From positions 930,001 through 994,000 of the forward strand of contig CAVSXT010000005.1 in assembly GCA_963732005.1 (NCBI GenBank): a stretch of 64,000 bases of DNA, in the 5' to 3' direction. The notes under the pieces are model-generated. The model did not search any database. It was not told the origin of the DNA and saw nothing but the letters and a program-made list of their open reading frames with translations. This DNA is from JASLEW01 sp963732005. GTDB taxonomy: Bacteria > Acidobacteriota > Thermoanaerobaculia > Multivoradales > UBA5704. Positions 18,413-26,359 of this stretch are shown piece after piece. Made by a program: the position numbers and the translations under genes. Each line of letters opens with the position of its first letter. The first letter of the stretch is position 1.

Positions 18413-19795
18413 CTAGCGGCGCGGGCGCTCGATGCCCAGGGCAGCGGTCTTCTGGTGCAGGTAGGTGCGCTGGATGCCGAGCAGGCGGGCGGCGGCGGCG
18501 AAGTTCCAGCCGGTGCGGCGGAGGACGTCCTCCAGGTACTCGCGCTCGCAGGCGGCCTTGAACTCGCGCAGCGGCACCGGCGGGCAGCTCTCGGCCAGGC
18601 GGACAAGGCCGGTTTCGGGCACGCGGGCGGGCTGGAAGAGGTTGGAGGGCAGCTGGTCCACGGTCAGCGGATCGGCGCCGAACACCACCAGGCGCTCGCA
18701 GAGGTTCTTGAGCTCGCGCACGTTGCCGGGCCAGGCGTAGCGGGCTAAAGCGGCGAAGACGTCATCGTCGATCCCCTGGCGCCGCACCCGGTGCTGGCGC
18801 GAGAAGTGGTCGACGAAGTGGTTCACCAGCAACGGGATGTCGGCGCGGCGCTCGGCCAGCGGCGGCACCGCGATCGGCAGGTGGGCGAGACGGAAATAGA
18901 GGTCCTGGCGAAAACGGCCCGCCGCCGCCGCCGCTTCCAGGTCCTGGTGGGTGGCGGCGATCAGCCGCACGTCCACCTGCCGATCGCGGTTCTCGCCGAC
19001 CCGGCGCACCCGGCCGTCCTCGAGCACCCGCAGCAGCCTGGCCTGCAGGCCCAGGTCCATGTCGCCGATCTCGTCGAGGAAAAGGGTGCCGCCGTCGGCC
19101 TCCTCGAACAGCCCGGCCTTGGTGGTCCGGGCATCGGTGAAGGCCCCGCGAGCGTGCCCGAACAGCTCGCCCTCGACCAGATGGATGGGGATCGCGGCGC
19201 AATTGATCTTGACGAAGGGGCCGTCGCGGCGCGGGCTGGCGCGATGCAGCGCGCCGGCCACCAGCTCCTTGCCGGTGCCGGTGGCGCCGGTGATCAGCAC
19301 GCGGCCGGCGGTCGGCCCGACGCGGGCGATCACCTGCCGCAGCCGCTCGGCCGCCGCCGAGACGCCGAGGATCGCCGCCTCCCCTTGCAGGCGCGACTCG
19401 AGCGCCGAGACCTGGCGCCTCAGGGTCGCGTTCTCCAGCGCGTTGGCGATCGAACGCAGCAGGCGCTCCCGGCTGAAGGGCTTCTCGATGAAGTCATGCA
19501 CGCCGAGGCGCAACGCTTCCACCGCTTCGCCGACCGACGCCTCGCCGGAGATGACGATGGTGGGCGGCAGGCGCTTGCTCGGCGCCAGCTCGCGGATGAG
19601 ATCGACGCCGCTCATGCGCCGCAGCCGGACGTCGAGCAGCAGCAGGTCGGGCAGCGGCCGGGAAGCGTCCAGCAGGCAGGCGTGAGCCTCCTCGGCGCAG
19701 GCCATCGCCCGCGGCGCGAAGCCTGCCTCGCGCAGCTGCAGCAGCAGGCTGGCGCGGATCTTCTCGTCGTCTTCGACCAGCAGGATGCTGCTCAC
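18413..19795 (-). CDS. Sigma-54-dependent response regulator (NtrC/NtrX family)
   Basis: 460 residues: receiver domain (1-120; LLLLDVRL phospho-acceptor Asp, VISGEAS, IEKPF lysine), AAA+ sigma-54 activation domain (~140-380; Walker A GATGTGKE, Walker B GTLFLDEIGDM, WPGNVRELKNL), and a C-terminal Fis-type helix-turn-helix (NFAAAARLLGIQRTYLHQKT). The sigma-54 contact loop reads GAFTDA instead of the commoner GAFTGA, a variant also known in natural regulators. The GTG start at 19795 overlaps the kinase stop by 4 bp, so this is the last gene of a coupled operon. Phosphorylated by the adjacent kinase, it should activate -24/-12 promoters, including the one found in front of its own operon. Function at family level is secure; targets are inferred. 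Confidence 0.93.
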   Translation of the reverse strand: MSSILLVEDDEKIRASLLLQLREAGFAPRAMACAEEAHACLLDASRPLPDLLLLDVRLRRMSGVDLIRELAPSKRLPPTIVISGEASVGEAVEALRLGVHDFIEKPFSRERLLRSIANALENATLRRQVSALESRLQGEAAILGVSAAAERLRQVIARVGPTAGRVLITGATGTGKELVAGALHRASPRRDGPFVKINCAAIPIHLVEGELFGHARGAFTDARTTKAGLFEEADGGTLFLDEIGDMDLGLQARLLRVLEDGRVRRVGENRDRQVDVRLIAATHQDLEAAAAAGRFRQDLYFRLAHLPIAVPPLAERRADIPLLVNHFVDHFSRQHRVRRQGIDDDVFAALARYAWPGNVRELKNLCERLVVFGADPLTVDQLPSNLFQPARVPETGLVRLAESCPPVPLREFKAACEREYLEDVLRRTGWNFAAAARLLGIQRTYLHQKTAALGIERPRR

Positions 19796-21000
19796 GGCGG
19801 CGCCTCCCCGGCCGCGCCTTCCACGGCCGCGGCACCGGGCAGCAGCAGGCGGAAGACGCTGCCCGCCGCCGAGCTGCGCAGCAGCTCGAGATCGCCGCCA
19901 TGGTCGAGCAGGATCTTGCGCGAGATCGCCAGGCCGAGCCCCATGCCTTCGCCGACGCGGCGGGTGGTGACGTAGGGCTCGAACAGGCGCGGCAGCACCG
20001 TGGCCGGGATGCCCGGTCCGTCGTCGGCGGCATCGAGAGTCACCCAGCCGTCCGGCGCGCCGCCGAGCGCGAAGCTCATGGCACCGGCGCGGCCGGGAGC
20101 CGCGGCCAGGGCCTGCGAGCCGTTGTCGCAGAGGTTGACCAGGACCTGGCGCAGCATGTCGCGGTCGAACGCCGCCACCGCCGGCGGCGGCGCCGCGGTT
20201 TCCACGACCAGCGCCAGGTTCGGCCAGGCGCCGCCGAAGTGGGTCACGAACTCCGCCAGGAATGCCGCCAGGTCGTGACGCTCGAGGCGCGGCCGCGGCA
20301 GCCGGGCGAAGGAGGTGAAGGCGTGGGTAAAGCGCCCCAGGCGGTCGAGGTCCTGAAGGACGCTCTCGGCCAGCGCACGCTGCTGCTCGCGGCCGCCACT
20401 GCCGCCCGCGGTGCCCGCGAGGGTGCCTCCGGCGGCCGCCGCCTCCCCGGCGCTCGGCGCCGCGCCGTCCGCCAGCAGGCTGTGGAGGCGGGCGAGGTCG
20501 AGCCGCGCCGCGGTCAGCGGGGTGCGCATCTCGTGCGCGTGGCGGCGGGCGGCCTCCTGCCAGGCCGACAGGTTCTCGAGCGAGGCCAGCCGGCGCCGAT
20601 CGCGTTCGAGCGCCGAGCTCAGGCGGGCGAGGCGCCGCAGCTGGCGGGCCCTGGACGCCAAGTAGAGCGCGCCGCCGACCAGCGCCAGGGCGCCGAAAAC
20701 GGCGAGCAGGGCATCACGGTAGCGGCCGGTCACCTCGTCGCGGTTGTACTCGAGGATCCGCAGGCGCCCGAGCAGCGATGCCAGGATGGCGAAACGCCGC
20801 CGGTAGGCGCCGGCGGCGCGCGGGTCGAGGGCGGCGAGCCGCTTCTGGTCGGCGAGCGAGGTCTCCAGCTGGCGCATCACCTCCGGGTGGACGCCGAAGG
20901 TGAACCAGGCGCCGGAGAGCTGCCGCGCGCACACCTCGAAAAGGAGACCCGCCGCGATCAGCAGCGCCACCAGCACCGCCACCGTGCCGCGCAGGCTCAT
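19792..21000 (-). CDS. Membrane sensor histidine kinase
   Basis: 402 residues. N-terminal transmembrane helix (~5-23), periplasmic segment of ~75 residues (FTFGVHPEVMRQLE to TGRYRDALL), second helix (~97-116), then HisKA with HAHEMRTPLT (phospho-acceptor His) and a HATPase_c domain with VNLCDNGSQAL, DDGPGIP and GEGMGLGLAISR. An Ala/Gly-rich insert lies between the two helices of the HisKA region (~residues 195-215). It is partnered with the sigma-54 response regulator immediately downstream. ATG 21000 overlaps the stop of the exported protein upstream by 4 bp. The periplasmic domain is small and not of a family I recognise, so the signal is unknown; the upstream exported protein and BamA-like barrel are candidate signal sources. 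Confidence 0.9.
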   Translation of the reverse strand: MSLRGTVAVLVALLIAAGLLFEVCARQLSGAWFTFGVHPEVMRQLETSLADQKRLAALDPRAAGAYRRRFAILASLLGRLRILEYNRDEVTGRYRDALLAVFGALALVGGALYLASRARQLRRLARLSSALERDRRRLASLENLSAWQEAARRHAHEMRTPLTAARLDLARLHSLLADGAAPSAGEAAAAGGTLAGTAGGSGGREQQRALAESVLQDLDRLGRFTHAFTSFARLPRPRLERHDLAAFLAEFVTHFGGAWPNLALVVETAAPPPAVAAFDRDMLRQVLVNLCDNGSQALAAAPGRAGAMSFALGGAPDGWVTLDAADDGPGIPATVLPRLFEPYVTTRRVGEGMGLGLAISRKILLDHGGDLELLRSSAAGSVFRLLLPGAAAVEGAAGEAPP

Positions 21001-21725
21001 GGCGGCCGTTCCCTGCCGCCGGCGGCACCGGCGCCGGCGCGAGCCAGGCCGGTCCACTCGAAGCTGATCACGCTGCGGCGCTTGATGGAGGTGGCGACCA
21101 GCAGCTCCAGCATACCGGCGGCCGGCGCGCCGGCAACGGCGGCCGGCGGCGGCGCGCCGCCAGCCGCGGTGCGCTCGGCGCTCTCCCGCTGCTCGGCCAG
21201 CGACTGCGACAGCCAGCTCTGAGTCTCGCTCTGCTCGGCGCGCGAGAACGGGATGACGTCGAGCGCCAGCTCGATGCGCCAGGCCCCGGCGGGATGGGTC
21301 TCGCCGGTTGCCAGCAGCGGCAGCTCGAGACCGCGCCACCAGGCGACCAGCCGGTCGAGCGCCGGGAGACTCTCCTGGCGCCGCCGGCCGTCGCCGCCGG
21401 GTGCCGACACCAGGAACACCTCGTCCCACAGCTCGTAACGGATCTCCACCACAGTGCCGCCTTCGAGGCGGCGCCCCTTGCCATCGGTGGCCGTGGCGTG
21501 CAGCACCAGGCTGGTGGTCAGGCCGCTGGTGAGCCGTGGCCGCACCTCGGCGCTCGAGAGCACGTCCGGCAGCTCGGTGACCACCAGCACGTGGTCGGCG
21601 CCGATTGCGAAGGCGGGGTGCTCGACCGGCGCCGGGCGCCCCCAGGCCGGCTGGACGCCGGCCGCGGCGACGCCGGCCGCGGCCAGGGCGGTCAGGAAGC
21701 GAAGCCGATGCGCGGCGGCGGTCAT
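20997..21725 (-). CDS. Exported protein of unknown function in kinase operon (DUF4390-like?)
   Basis: 242 residues with a signal peptide (MTAAAHRLRFLTALAAAGVAAAGVQPAWG). The mature part has EVRPRLTSGLTTSLVLHATA, VVEIRYELWDEVFLVSAP and a Trp-containing segment LVAWWRGLELPLL, then AWRIELALDVIPFSRAEQSE. The 'RYELWDEVF' region and its place just before a two-component system resemble DUF4390 proteins found beside NtrY/NtrX-like pairs, but I cannot confirm that by eye. The C-terminal ~60 residues (AAAGGAPPPAAVAGAP, FEWTGLARAGAGAAGG) are low complexity. ATG 21725 and the stop overlap their neighbours by 4 bp each, so it is made together with the barrel protein and the kinase, which suggests a shared periplasmic function such as presenting a signal to the kinase. 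Confidence 0.7.
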   Translation of the reverse strand: MTAAAHRLRFLTALAAAGVAAAGVQPAWGRPAPVEHPAFAIGADHVLVVTELPDVLSSAEVRPRLTSGLTTSLVLHATATDGKGRRLEGGTVVEIRYELWDEVFLVSAPGGDGRRRQESLPALDRLVAWWRGLELPLLATGETHPAGAWRIELALDVIPFSRAEQSETQSWLSQSLAEQRESAERTAAGGAPPPAAVAGAPAAGMLELLVATSIKRRSVISFEWTGLARAGAGAAGGRERPP

Positions 21726-23089
21726 TGGATGAGGGGTCCGAGGTAGGCGAAGTTGAACCTCAGGATGGCCCACTGATCGCGGAACACCAGGCCGGCGCCC
21801 AGGCTGACCTGACGCACCGTGCCGATGGGGGCGAATTCCAGGCTGCTGGGGCCGCCGAGGACGGAGTTGGCGATGGAATAGCTGGCGCTGGCCTGCAGGC
21901 GAAGGTCGCCGAAGCGCCGCGTCGCCGCGGCGTCCCAGAGACTTGCCGTGTAGATCAGGGTGACGCTGCCCTGCTTGCCGGTCAGGGCGAACGGCAAGAA
22001 ACGGTCGTCGAGGAACCCTACCTCGGTGTCGCGCCCGCCCGCGGCGCTCGCCGAAAGGCCGATGGACTGGCGGCGGGTGATCGGCCAGTAGTCGGTCGCG
22101 AGCAGCGACAGCGATGCCTCGTAGCCGTAGAAGCGAAAGGCCCCGCCGGCGAACCCGATCGTGGTCTGGGCGTAGTCGCCAAAGAGCGCGGCTTCGACGT
22201 CCGCACCGCTGGTCGGGATGATCGGATCGTCGGTGGTGCGGTAGACCAGGGCAAGGTTGGTGCTCCAGCTGTCGCTCCGGTTCGATCCCGGACCCTCCTC
22301 GCGGGTCCATCCCGGGGATGCGATCACCATCACGTTGCCGGACAGCGGGACCCCCACCGAACCATCGACCGAGAGGCTTCGCCCGAACGACGATTGCGGT
22401 ACGGCGCCAGCGACCAGGCTGGCATAGCTGTTGCCCCCGAACACGCCGTATTGCGTGTAGCCGAGCTGCCATGACCGGCTCTGCCCGGTGCCGTTGGAGA
22501 ACGAAGCGAAGGCGAAGCCGGCGGCGCCGACGAACTGGCGGACGGCGAGCGTGGCGGAGTCGCCCCAGGTCAGCTTGCCGAACGGAGCGTCCGGACGGAC
22601 CGCGGTCACCGCGTTGTCCAGGAACAGCGGCCGCGTCTCCTCGACCGTCAGCACCAGCTGGTAGCGGCCGCGCTCGCTCCCCTTGCGCAGCGCCACCTCG
22701 GCCTCCACCACGAACGGCAGGCGCTTGACGCGAAAGACCGCCTCCTGCAGCTCGCGCTCGGTGTAGCTATGGCCGGTCTTCAGGTAGGACTGCGAGATGA
22801 CGATGGTCCGCGTGGCCTGCCGCCGCACCCCCTCGACCGCGATCGTCTCGATCAGGAATCGCGGCTCGACGCCGGGAGGTGCGGGTGCCGGCGCTGTTGC
22901 GGGTGCGGGTGCCGTTGCGGCTGCCGGTGCGGGTGTCGCCTGGGCCGCGACGCCGGCGGCCGCCGCGGCCGGCCGCGGCAAGCCAAGCGCGCATCCGAGC
23001 ACCCAGCCGAGCGTGCCGCCGAGTGCGAGCGCCCGGCGCGCGGCGCGCGACCTGCCGAGGATTGGCGAGAGCATGAAGACCCTGTCCAT
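21722..23089 (-). CDS. BamA/TamA-family outer membrane protein with a single POTRA-like domain
   Basis: 455 residues: signal peptide and hydrophobic leader (LALGGTLGWVLGCALGLPRPAAA), an Ala/Pro-repeat linker (~45-70), one POTRA-like domain (~72-150; FLIETIAVEGVRRQ, YTERELQEAVFRVKRLPFVVEAEVAL, GRYQLVLTVEETRP), then a beta-barrel of alternating strands ending in ILRFNFAYLGPLIQ. It is smaller than BamA (five POTRAs) and TamA (three), closer to a minimal Omp85-like protein. ATG 23089 has an ideal AGGAGGT 6 bases upstream. It is the first gene of a four-gene operon in which every junction is a 4-bp stop/start overlap, and it is preceded by a sigma-54-type promoter. It probably moves or assembles something at the outer membrane, with the kinase sensing its state (inference). 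Confidence 0.82.
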   Translation of the reverse strand: MDRVFMLSPILGRSRAARRALALGGTLGWVLGCALGLPRPAAAAAGVAAQATPAPAAATAPAPATAPAPAPPGVEPRFLIETIAVEGVRRQATRTIVISQSYLKTGHSYTERELQEAVFRVKRLPFVVEAEVALRKGSERGRYQLVLTVEETRPLFLDNAVTAVRPDAPFGKLTWGDSATLAVRQFVGAAGFAFASFSNGTGQSRSWQLGYTQYGVFGGNSYASLVAGAVPQSSFGRSLSVDGSVGVPLSGNVMVIASPGWTREEGPGSNRSDSWSTNLALVYRTTDDPIIPTSGADVEAALFGDYAQTTIGFAGGAFRFYGYEASLSLLATDYWPITRRQSIGLSASAAGGRDTEVGFLDDRFLPFALTGKQGSVTLIYTASLWDAAATRRFGDLRLQASASYSIANSVLGGPSSLEFAPIGTVRQVSLGAGLVFRDQWAILRFNFAYLGPLIQ

Positions 23090-23141
23090 GAGCACCTCCT
23101 GGTCCGATCGTGGTCGGATCCACGACGTCAGGCCGTCAGGG

Positions 23142-23156
23142 GCAATTCGGCTGCCA
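23142..23156 (-). promoter_or_regulatory. Sigma-54 (-24/-12) promoter of BamA-like/kinase/regulator operon
   Basis: On the minus strand the sequence reads TGGCA-GCCGAA-TTGC, matching the TGGCA N6 TTGC core with exact GG-to-GC spacing. Transcription would begin near 23130, giving a leader of ~40 bases with AGGAGGT before ATG 23089. The operon encodes a sigma-54 activator, so autoregulation is the simple reading. Spacing and position are seen; activity is inferred. Confidence 0.7.
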
Positions 23157-23287
23157 ACCGTCACGCGCTCCCGCGTCAGTGCGCCGGGACAGCCTCAAGC
23201 TATTGACGCCCCGTGGTTTACCTTGCCGGAGGCGCTTTTGCCTCGAGACCTTGCCGGTGCTGCATGAATGAGAGCATACGCACACTT

Positions 23288-23307
23288 CTGTATGAAGATT
23301 CATACAG
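23288..23307. promoter_or_regulatory. Perfect 20-bp dyad, candidate activator binding site
   Basis: CTGTATGAA-GA-TTCATACAG is a perfect inverted repeat (9-bp arms, 2-bp centre) in AT-richer DNA. It lies ~140 bp upstream of the -24/-12 promoter, the usual distance for an NtrC-family upstream activating site. Fis-type helix-turn-helix dimers bind such dyads. It could alternatively be an operator for the rightward gene. Confidence 0.6.
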
Positions 23308-23438
23308 TCGGAACCAGCTGCCGGTCTATGGTGTCAGAGCTGCGGATTTGCAATCAATTTGTTCCAATCGTGTGTTGCAAGGTCAAACTAGGAGTATCAT
23401 GGCGCTAATTAGACGCACACTATCCAGGAGGCGAAGCC

Positions 23439-25703
23439 ATGAAGCAGATTCTGCTTTGCACGCTCCTACTCGGGTTGCTGCCGTGGCCGGCGCCGGCCGC
23501 GGGCGGGCCGGCGGTAGCCGCCGACGGCCGGCAGGGGTTCTCCGAGACCACGCAGGTGACGGCGGTCGAGATCCCGGTGCAGGTGGTGCGGGACGGCGAG
23601 CCGGTGCGCGGGCTCACCGCCGCCGACTTCGAGCTCTACGAAGGGCGCAAGCTGCAGGCCCTCACCGGCTTCGACGTGGTCGATCTCGGCGCCCCCGACA
23701 GCCAGCGGCTCTCGGCGTCGATCCCCGCCGCCGGCAGGCGGCATTTCCTGCTGGTCTTCGACCTCTCCAACTCCCATCCCAAGTACGTGATGAAGGCCCG
23801 CGAAGCGGTGACCGACTCGCTGATCAAGACGCTGCTGCCCTCGGATCTGGTGGCGCTGGCCACCTATGGCGGCAACTCGGGGATGAAGCTGGTGCTCGGG
23901 TTCACCTCGGACCGGCGCCAGATCCTCAACGCCATCGCCACCCTCGGGTACACCGACATGAGCGACCACAGCCAGCAGAGCGCCATGCTGGGGACCGTCG
24001 ACGCGTTCGCCAACGCCGCGACGACCCAGCAGATGAGCGCCCCAGGAGCTCCCGAGCCGATCGATCCCAACGAGAACGCCATCGCGCGCCAGCTCCAACA
24101 GCGCGCGAACACCATGAGCCCTGCCATGGCGCAGTCCGTGGCTGCCTCCGCGGACTCGATCGCCCAGCTGCAGATGCTGCTCAACCAGTGGACGATGGAA
24201 TCGAAGCTGAACCAGCGGATGAATGAAGCGGAGGCGCGCAACGAGCTCGCCGCCATGACCCAGGCCTTCGGCAGGCTCGCCCGGATGATGGACGCGGTGT
24301 CGGGCCGCAAGCTGGTGGTGCTGTTCTCGGAAGGCTTCGACAGTACCATCCTGCAGGGCGAGCAGAACGCCAACGCCCAGGACATGATGTCCGACACCAG
24401 CGTGTCGGGAGCCGGTTTCCTGATCGAGTCGGACACCCGCTACGGCAGCTCGAGCGGCAACAACCGCCTCGAAAAGATGCTCGAAGCCTTCCGCCGCTCC
24501 GGCTGCGTCATCGAGTCGGTCGACATCGGCGGCCTGCGCGGCGCCCAGGACCTCGACATGGGAGGGGACGGGCGGCCCGCCGGCAAGGCGGCGCTGTTCC
24601 AGATGGCGCACGACACCGGCGGCGAGCTGTTCCAGAACTTCAACGACCTGGGCGAGGCGATGCGGCAGCTGGCGAGGAGCACCGCCGTCACCTATCTGCT
24701 CACCTTCCAGCCCAAGGGGCCGCTGGCCGCGGGCTCCTATCATCCGATCAAGGTGGTGCTCAAGAACTCGCCGCGCGGCGCCCGCGTCACCTACCGCCCC
24801 GGCTACTACGCGCCGCGGCCCTTCCAGCAGCTGGCGCCGGCCGAGAAGCTGCTCGCCGCCGCCGATCAGATGATGGGCGGCCGCGCCTCGGGATCGATCG
24901 CCACGGCGGTGCTGGCGGCGCCGTTCCGCACCGCCGCCGCGAAGGCCTACGTGCCGGTGGTGGTGGAGGCGGACGGGGCGACGCTGCTCGCCGGCGGTGC
25001 CGGCAAGAGCCTCACCGCCGAGCTCTACGTCAACGCCGTCGATGCCCAGGGCCAGATCCAGGACTCCTTCGACCAGGCCATGCGTCTCGATCTCGAGAAG
25101 ACCGGCGCGGCGCTGCGCGAGGGGGGCCTCAAGTTCTTCGGCCATCTGGAGCTGGCGCCCGGCGACTACTCGGTGCGGGTGATGGTGCGCAACGGCGACA
25201 CCGGCGCCTACGGCAAGCGGGCGCAGGTGCTGACCGTGCCCGCCTTCGGCAGCACGGCGCCGGTGCTGCTGCCGCCCTTCTTCCCCGAGGTGGTGGGGCG
25301 GTGGATGGTGGTGCGCGAGCTGCCCCGCGGCGAGCAGCGCAACGCCTCGTACCCGTTCACGGTAGGCGATCGCTCCTACGTGCCCGCCGCGCTGCCGGCG
25401 CTGGCGCCGGGAGAGCAGGCGGCGGTGGCGCTGGTGGGCTACAACCTGGGGGAGGGCGAGCTGGCGGCCCGGGCCACGGTGCAGAGCAAGGACGGCCGCG
25501 ACCTCGGCGCCGGCGAGATCCGCGTCTCCGGCCGCGAGCCCGGCCAAGGCGGGCGGCCCGACGTCTACCGGGCGGTTTTCCGCGCGCCGCTGGGTCTGGC
25601 GCCCGGCGAGTACCGGCTGGTGGTGACGATCACCGGGCCGGGAGGATCGCAGACGGTGAGCTCGCGCTTCATCGTCGCCGCGGCGGCCGCGGCGGCCGGC
25701 TAG
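23439..25703 (+). CDS. VWFA-related exported protein (TIGR03436 type), copy 1
   Basis: 754 residues: signal peptide (MKQILLCTLLLGLLPWPAPAAGG), a 'TQVTAVEIPVQVVRDGEPV' strand with RGLTAADFELYEGRK (the N-terminal mark of TIGR03436), then a VWA domain with the MIDAS string DLSNS (~residues 104-108) and VVLFSEGFDS, a middle region with VESVDIGGLRGA and MAHDTGGELFQNFNDL, VTYRPGYYAPRPF, and a C-terminal beta-rich part ending VTITGPGGSQ. TIGR03436 is found mainly in Acidobacteriota; its function is not established, but secretion and a metal-ion adhesion site suggest protein binding at the cell surface or in the periplasm. A strong CCAGGAGG precedes ATG 23439. Three paralogues occur in tandem at 54.6-61.6 kb. 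This one is monocistronic as far as seen and is divergent from the BamA-like operon. Confidence 0.88.
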   Translation: MKQILLCTLLLGLLPWPAPAAGGPAVAADGRQGFSETTQVTAVEIPVQVVRDGEPVRGLTAADFELYEGRKLQALTGFDVVDLGAPDSQRLSASIPAAGRRHFLLVFDLSNSHPKYVMKAREAVTDSLIKTLLPSDLVALATYGGNSGMKLVLGFTSDRRQILNAIATLGYTDMSDHSQQSAMLGTVDAFANAATTQQMSAPGAPEPIDPNENAIARQLQQRANTMSPAMAQSVAASADSIAQLQMLLNQWTMESKLNQRMNEAEARNELAAMTQAFGRLARMMDAVSGRKLVVLFSEGFDSTILQGEQNANAQDMMSDTSVSGAGFLIESDTRYGSSSGNNRLEKMLEAFRRSGCVIESVDIGGLRGAQDLDMGGDGRPAGKAALFQMAHDTGGELFQNFNDLGEAMRQLARSTAVTYLLTFQPKGPLAAGSYHPIKVVLKNSPRGARVTYRPGYYAPRPFQQLAPAEKLLAAADQMMGGRASGSIATAVLAAPFRTAAAKAYVPVVVEADGATLLAGGAGKSLTAELYVNAVDAQGQIQDSFDQAMRLDLEKTGAALREGGLKFFGHLELAPGDYSVRVMVRNGDTGAYGKRAQVLTVPAFGSTAPVLLPPFFPEVVGRWMVVRELPRGEQRNASYPFTVGDRSYVPAALPALAPGEQAAVALVGYNLGEGELAARATVQSKDGRDLGAGEIRVSGREPGQGGRPDVYRAVFRAPLGLAPGEYRLVVTITGPGGSQTVSSRFIVAAAAAAAG

Positions 25704-25730
25704 CGGCGGCCCGCCGGCTCGTTATATAGG

Positions 25731-25767
25731 CATTGAGGCACCTGTTTATTTAAACGAGTGCCTCGAT
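25731..25767. repeat. Hairpin with nested palindrome downstream of TIGR03436 copy 1
   Basis: GAGGCAC (25735-25741) pairs with GTGCCTC (25758-25764), extendable to ~10 bp with flanking ATT/GAT. The loop itself holds the perfect 12-bp palindrome GTTTATTTAAAC (25744-25755). A TATATA lies just upstream (25723-25728). No T-run follows, so it is not a standard intrinsic terminator; it may be a regulatory or transcript-end structure. Confidence 0.5.
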
Positions 25768-25838
25768 TCCGAGAGCCTCGGAACTCGGCTGGAACGCGAC
25801 CCGCGGCGGCGCGGGTGGCGGTCCCCCAGGAGAGATCC

Positions 25839-26354
25839 ATGAGATCAGGAAGCCGCCTCATCGTCTTCGTTGCCTTGCTGCTGACGCTGGCGCATGGCGC
25901 GTTTGCCGCCAAGGACTGGACCGCGGTCGCCTCCACCGGGGCGATCGACGGCTCGTCGCTGGGCTTCTTCACCTTCAACGGGCCGGCGCTGACCTATCTC
26001 AGCGGCTCCACGTCGCTGACGCCGGTCATCGCGCGCTACAACGTCACCAACACCTTCGACAACAACGCCAACCCGGACATGCCGGGATGGACGACCCTCG
26101 AGCTCGGCTACAGCGCTGCCGGGCTGCCGGCGAACGCGGTGAGCGCGACCCTCTTCCAGGTCGAGCCCTGCACCGGCAGCCAGACGGTCATCTGCACCGT
26201 CGACTCGCTCGCCGGGGCCGTCAACACCTGTGGCAGCTGCCAGTTTCCCTCGACCACCTTCGACTTCGCTCACCACCTGTACTACATCGAGGTGATCCTG
26301 ACGCGCCCGGCCAGCAACCTGTTCCCGACGGCCAAGACGCTGCGCCTCTTCTAG
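25839..26354 (+). CDS. Small exported protein of unknown function
   Basis: 171 residues with a clear signal peptide (MRSGSRLIVFVALLLTLAHGAFA). The mature part starts KDWTAVASTGAIDGSSLGFF and is rich in Thr, Asn and Val, with ITARYNVTN-like and TLELGYSAAGLPANAVSATL segments and four cysteines clustered in 'VEPCTGSQTVICTVDSL' and 'NTCGSCQF', which could form two disulfides. It ends LFPTAKTLRLF. The pattern suggests a small beta-sandwich secreted or surface protein; I do not recognise the family. ATG 25839 follows CCCAGGAGAG. It stands alone, converging with the M23 peptidase gene only five bases away. Confidence 0.75.
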   Translation: MRSGSRLIVFVALLLTLAHGAFAAKDWTAVASTGAIDGSSLGFFTFNGPALTYLSGSTSLTPVIARYNVTNTFDNNANPDMPGWTTLELGYSAAGLPANAVSATLFQVEPCTGSQTVICTVDSLAGAVNTCGSCQFPSTTFDFAHHLYYIEVILTRPASNLFPTAKTLRLF

Positions 26355-26359
26355 GCGGG

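Larger units (their letters stand above)
23090..23438. other. Divergent intergenic regulatory region (349 bp)
   Basis: This non-coding stretch separates the BamA-like/kinase operon (leftward) from the first TIGR03436 gene (rightward). It contains a -24/-12 promoter element for the left operon, a perfect 20-bp dyad, and an AT-richer segment (about 23281-23420) unlike the surrounding coding DNA. A rightward promoter for the TIGR03436 gene must also lie here. A weak -24/-12-like string (TGGTGTCAGAGCTGC at 23329-23343) and a TTGCAA/TATCAT pair with a 14-base gap near 23376-23400 were noted, but neither is convincing. Confidence 0.7.

Noticed and set aside
23329..23343. TGGTGTCAGAGCTGC as a sigma-54 promoter for TIGR03436 copy 1
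   Set aside because: Only the GG and GC dinucleotides match; too weak to claim without expression data.
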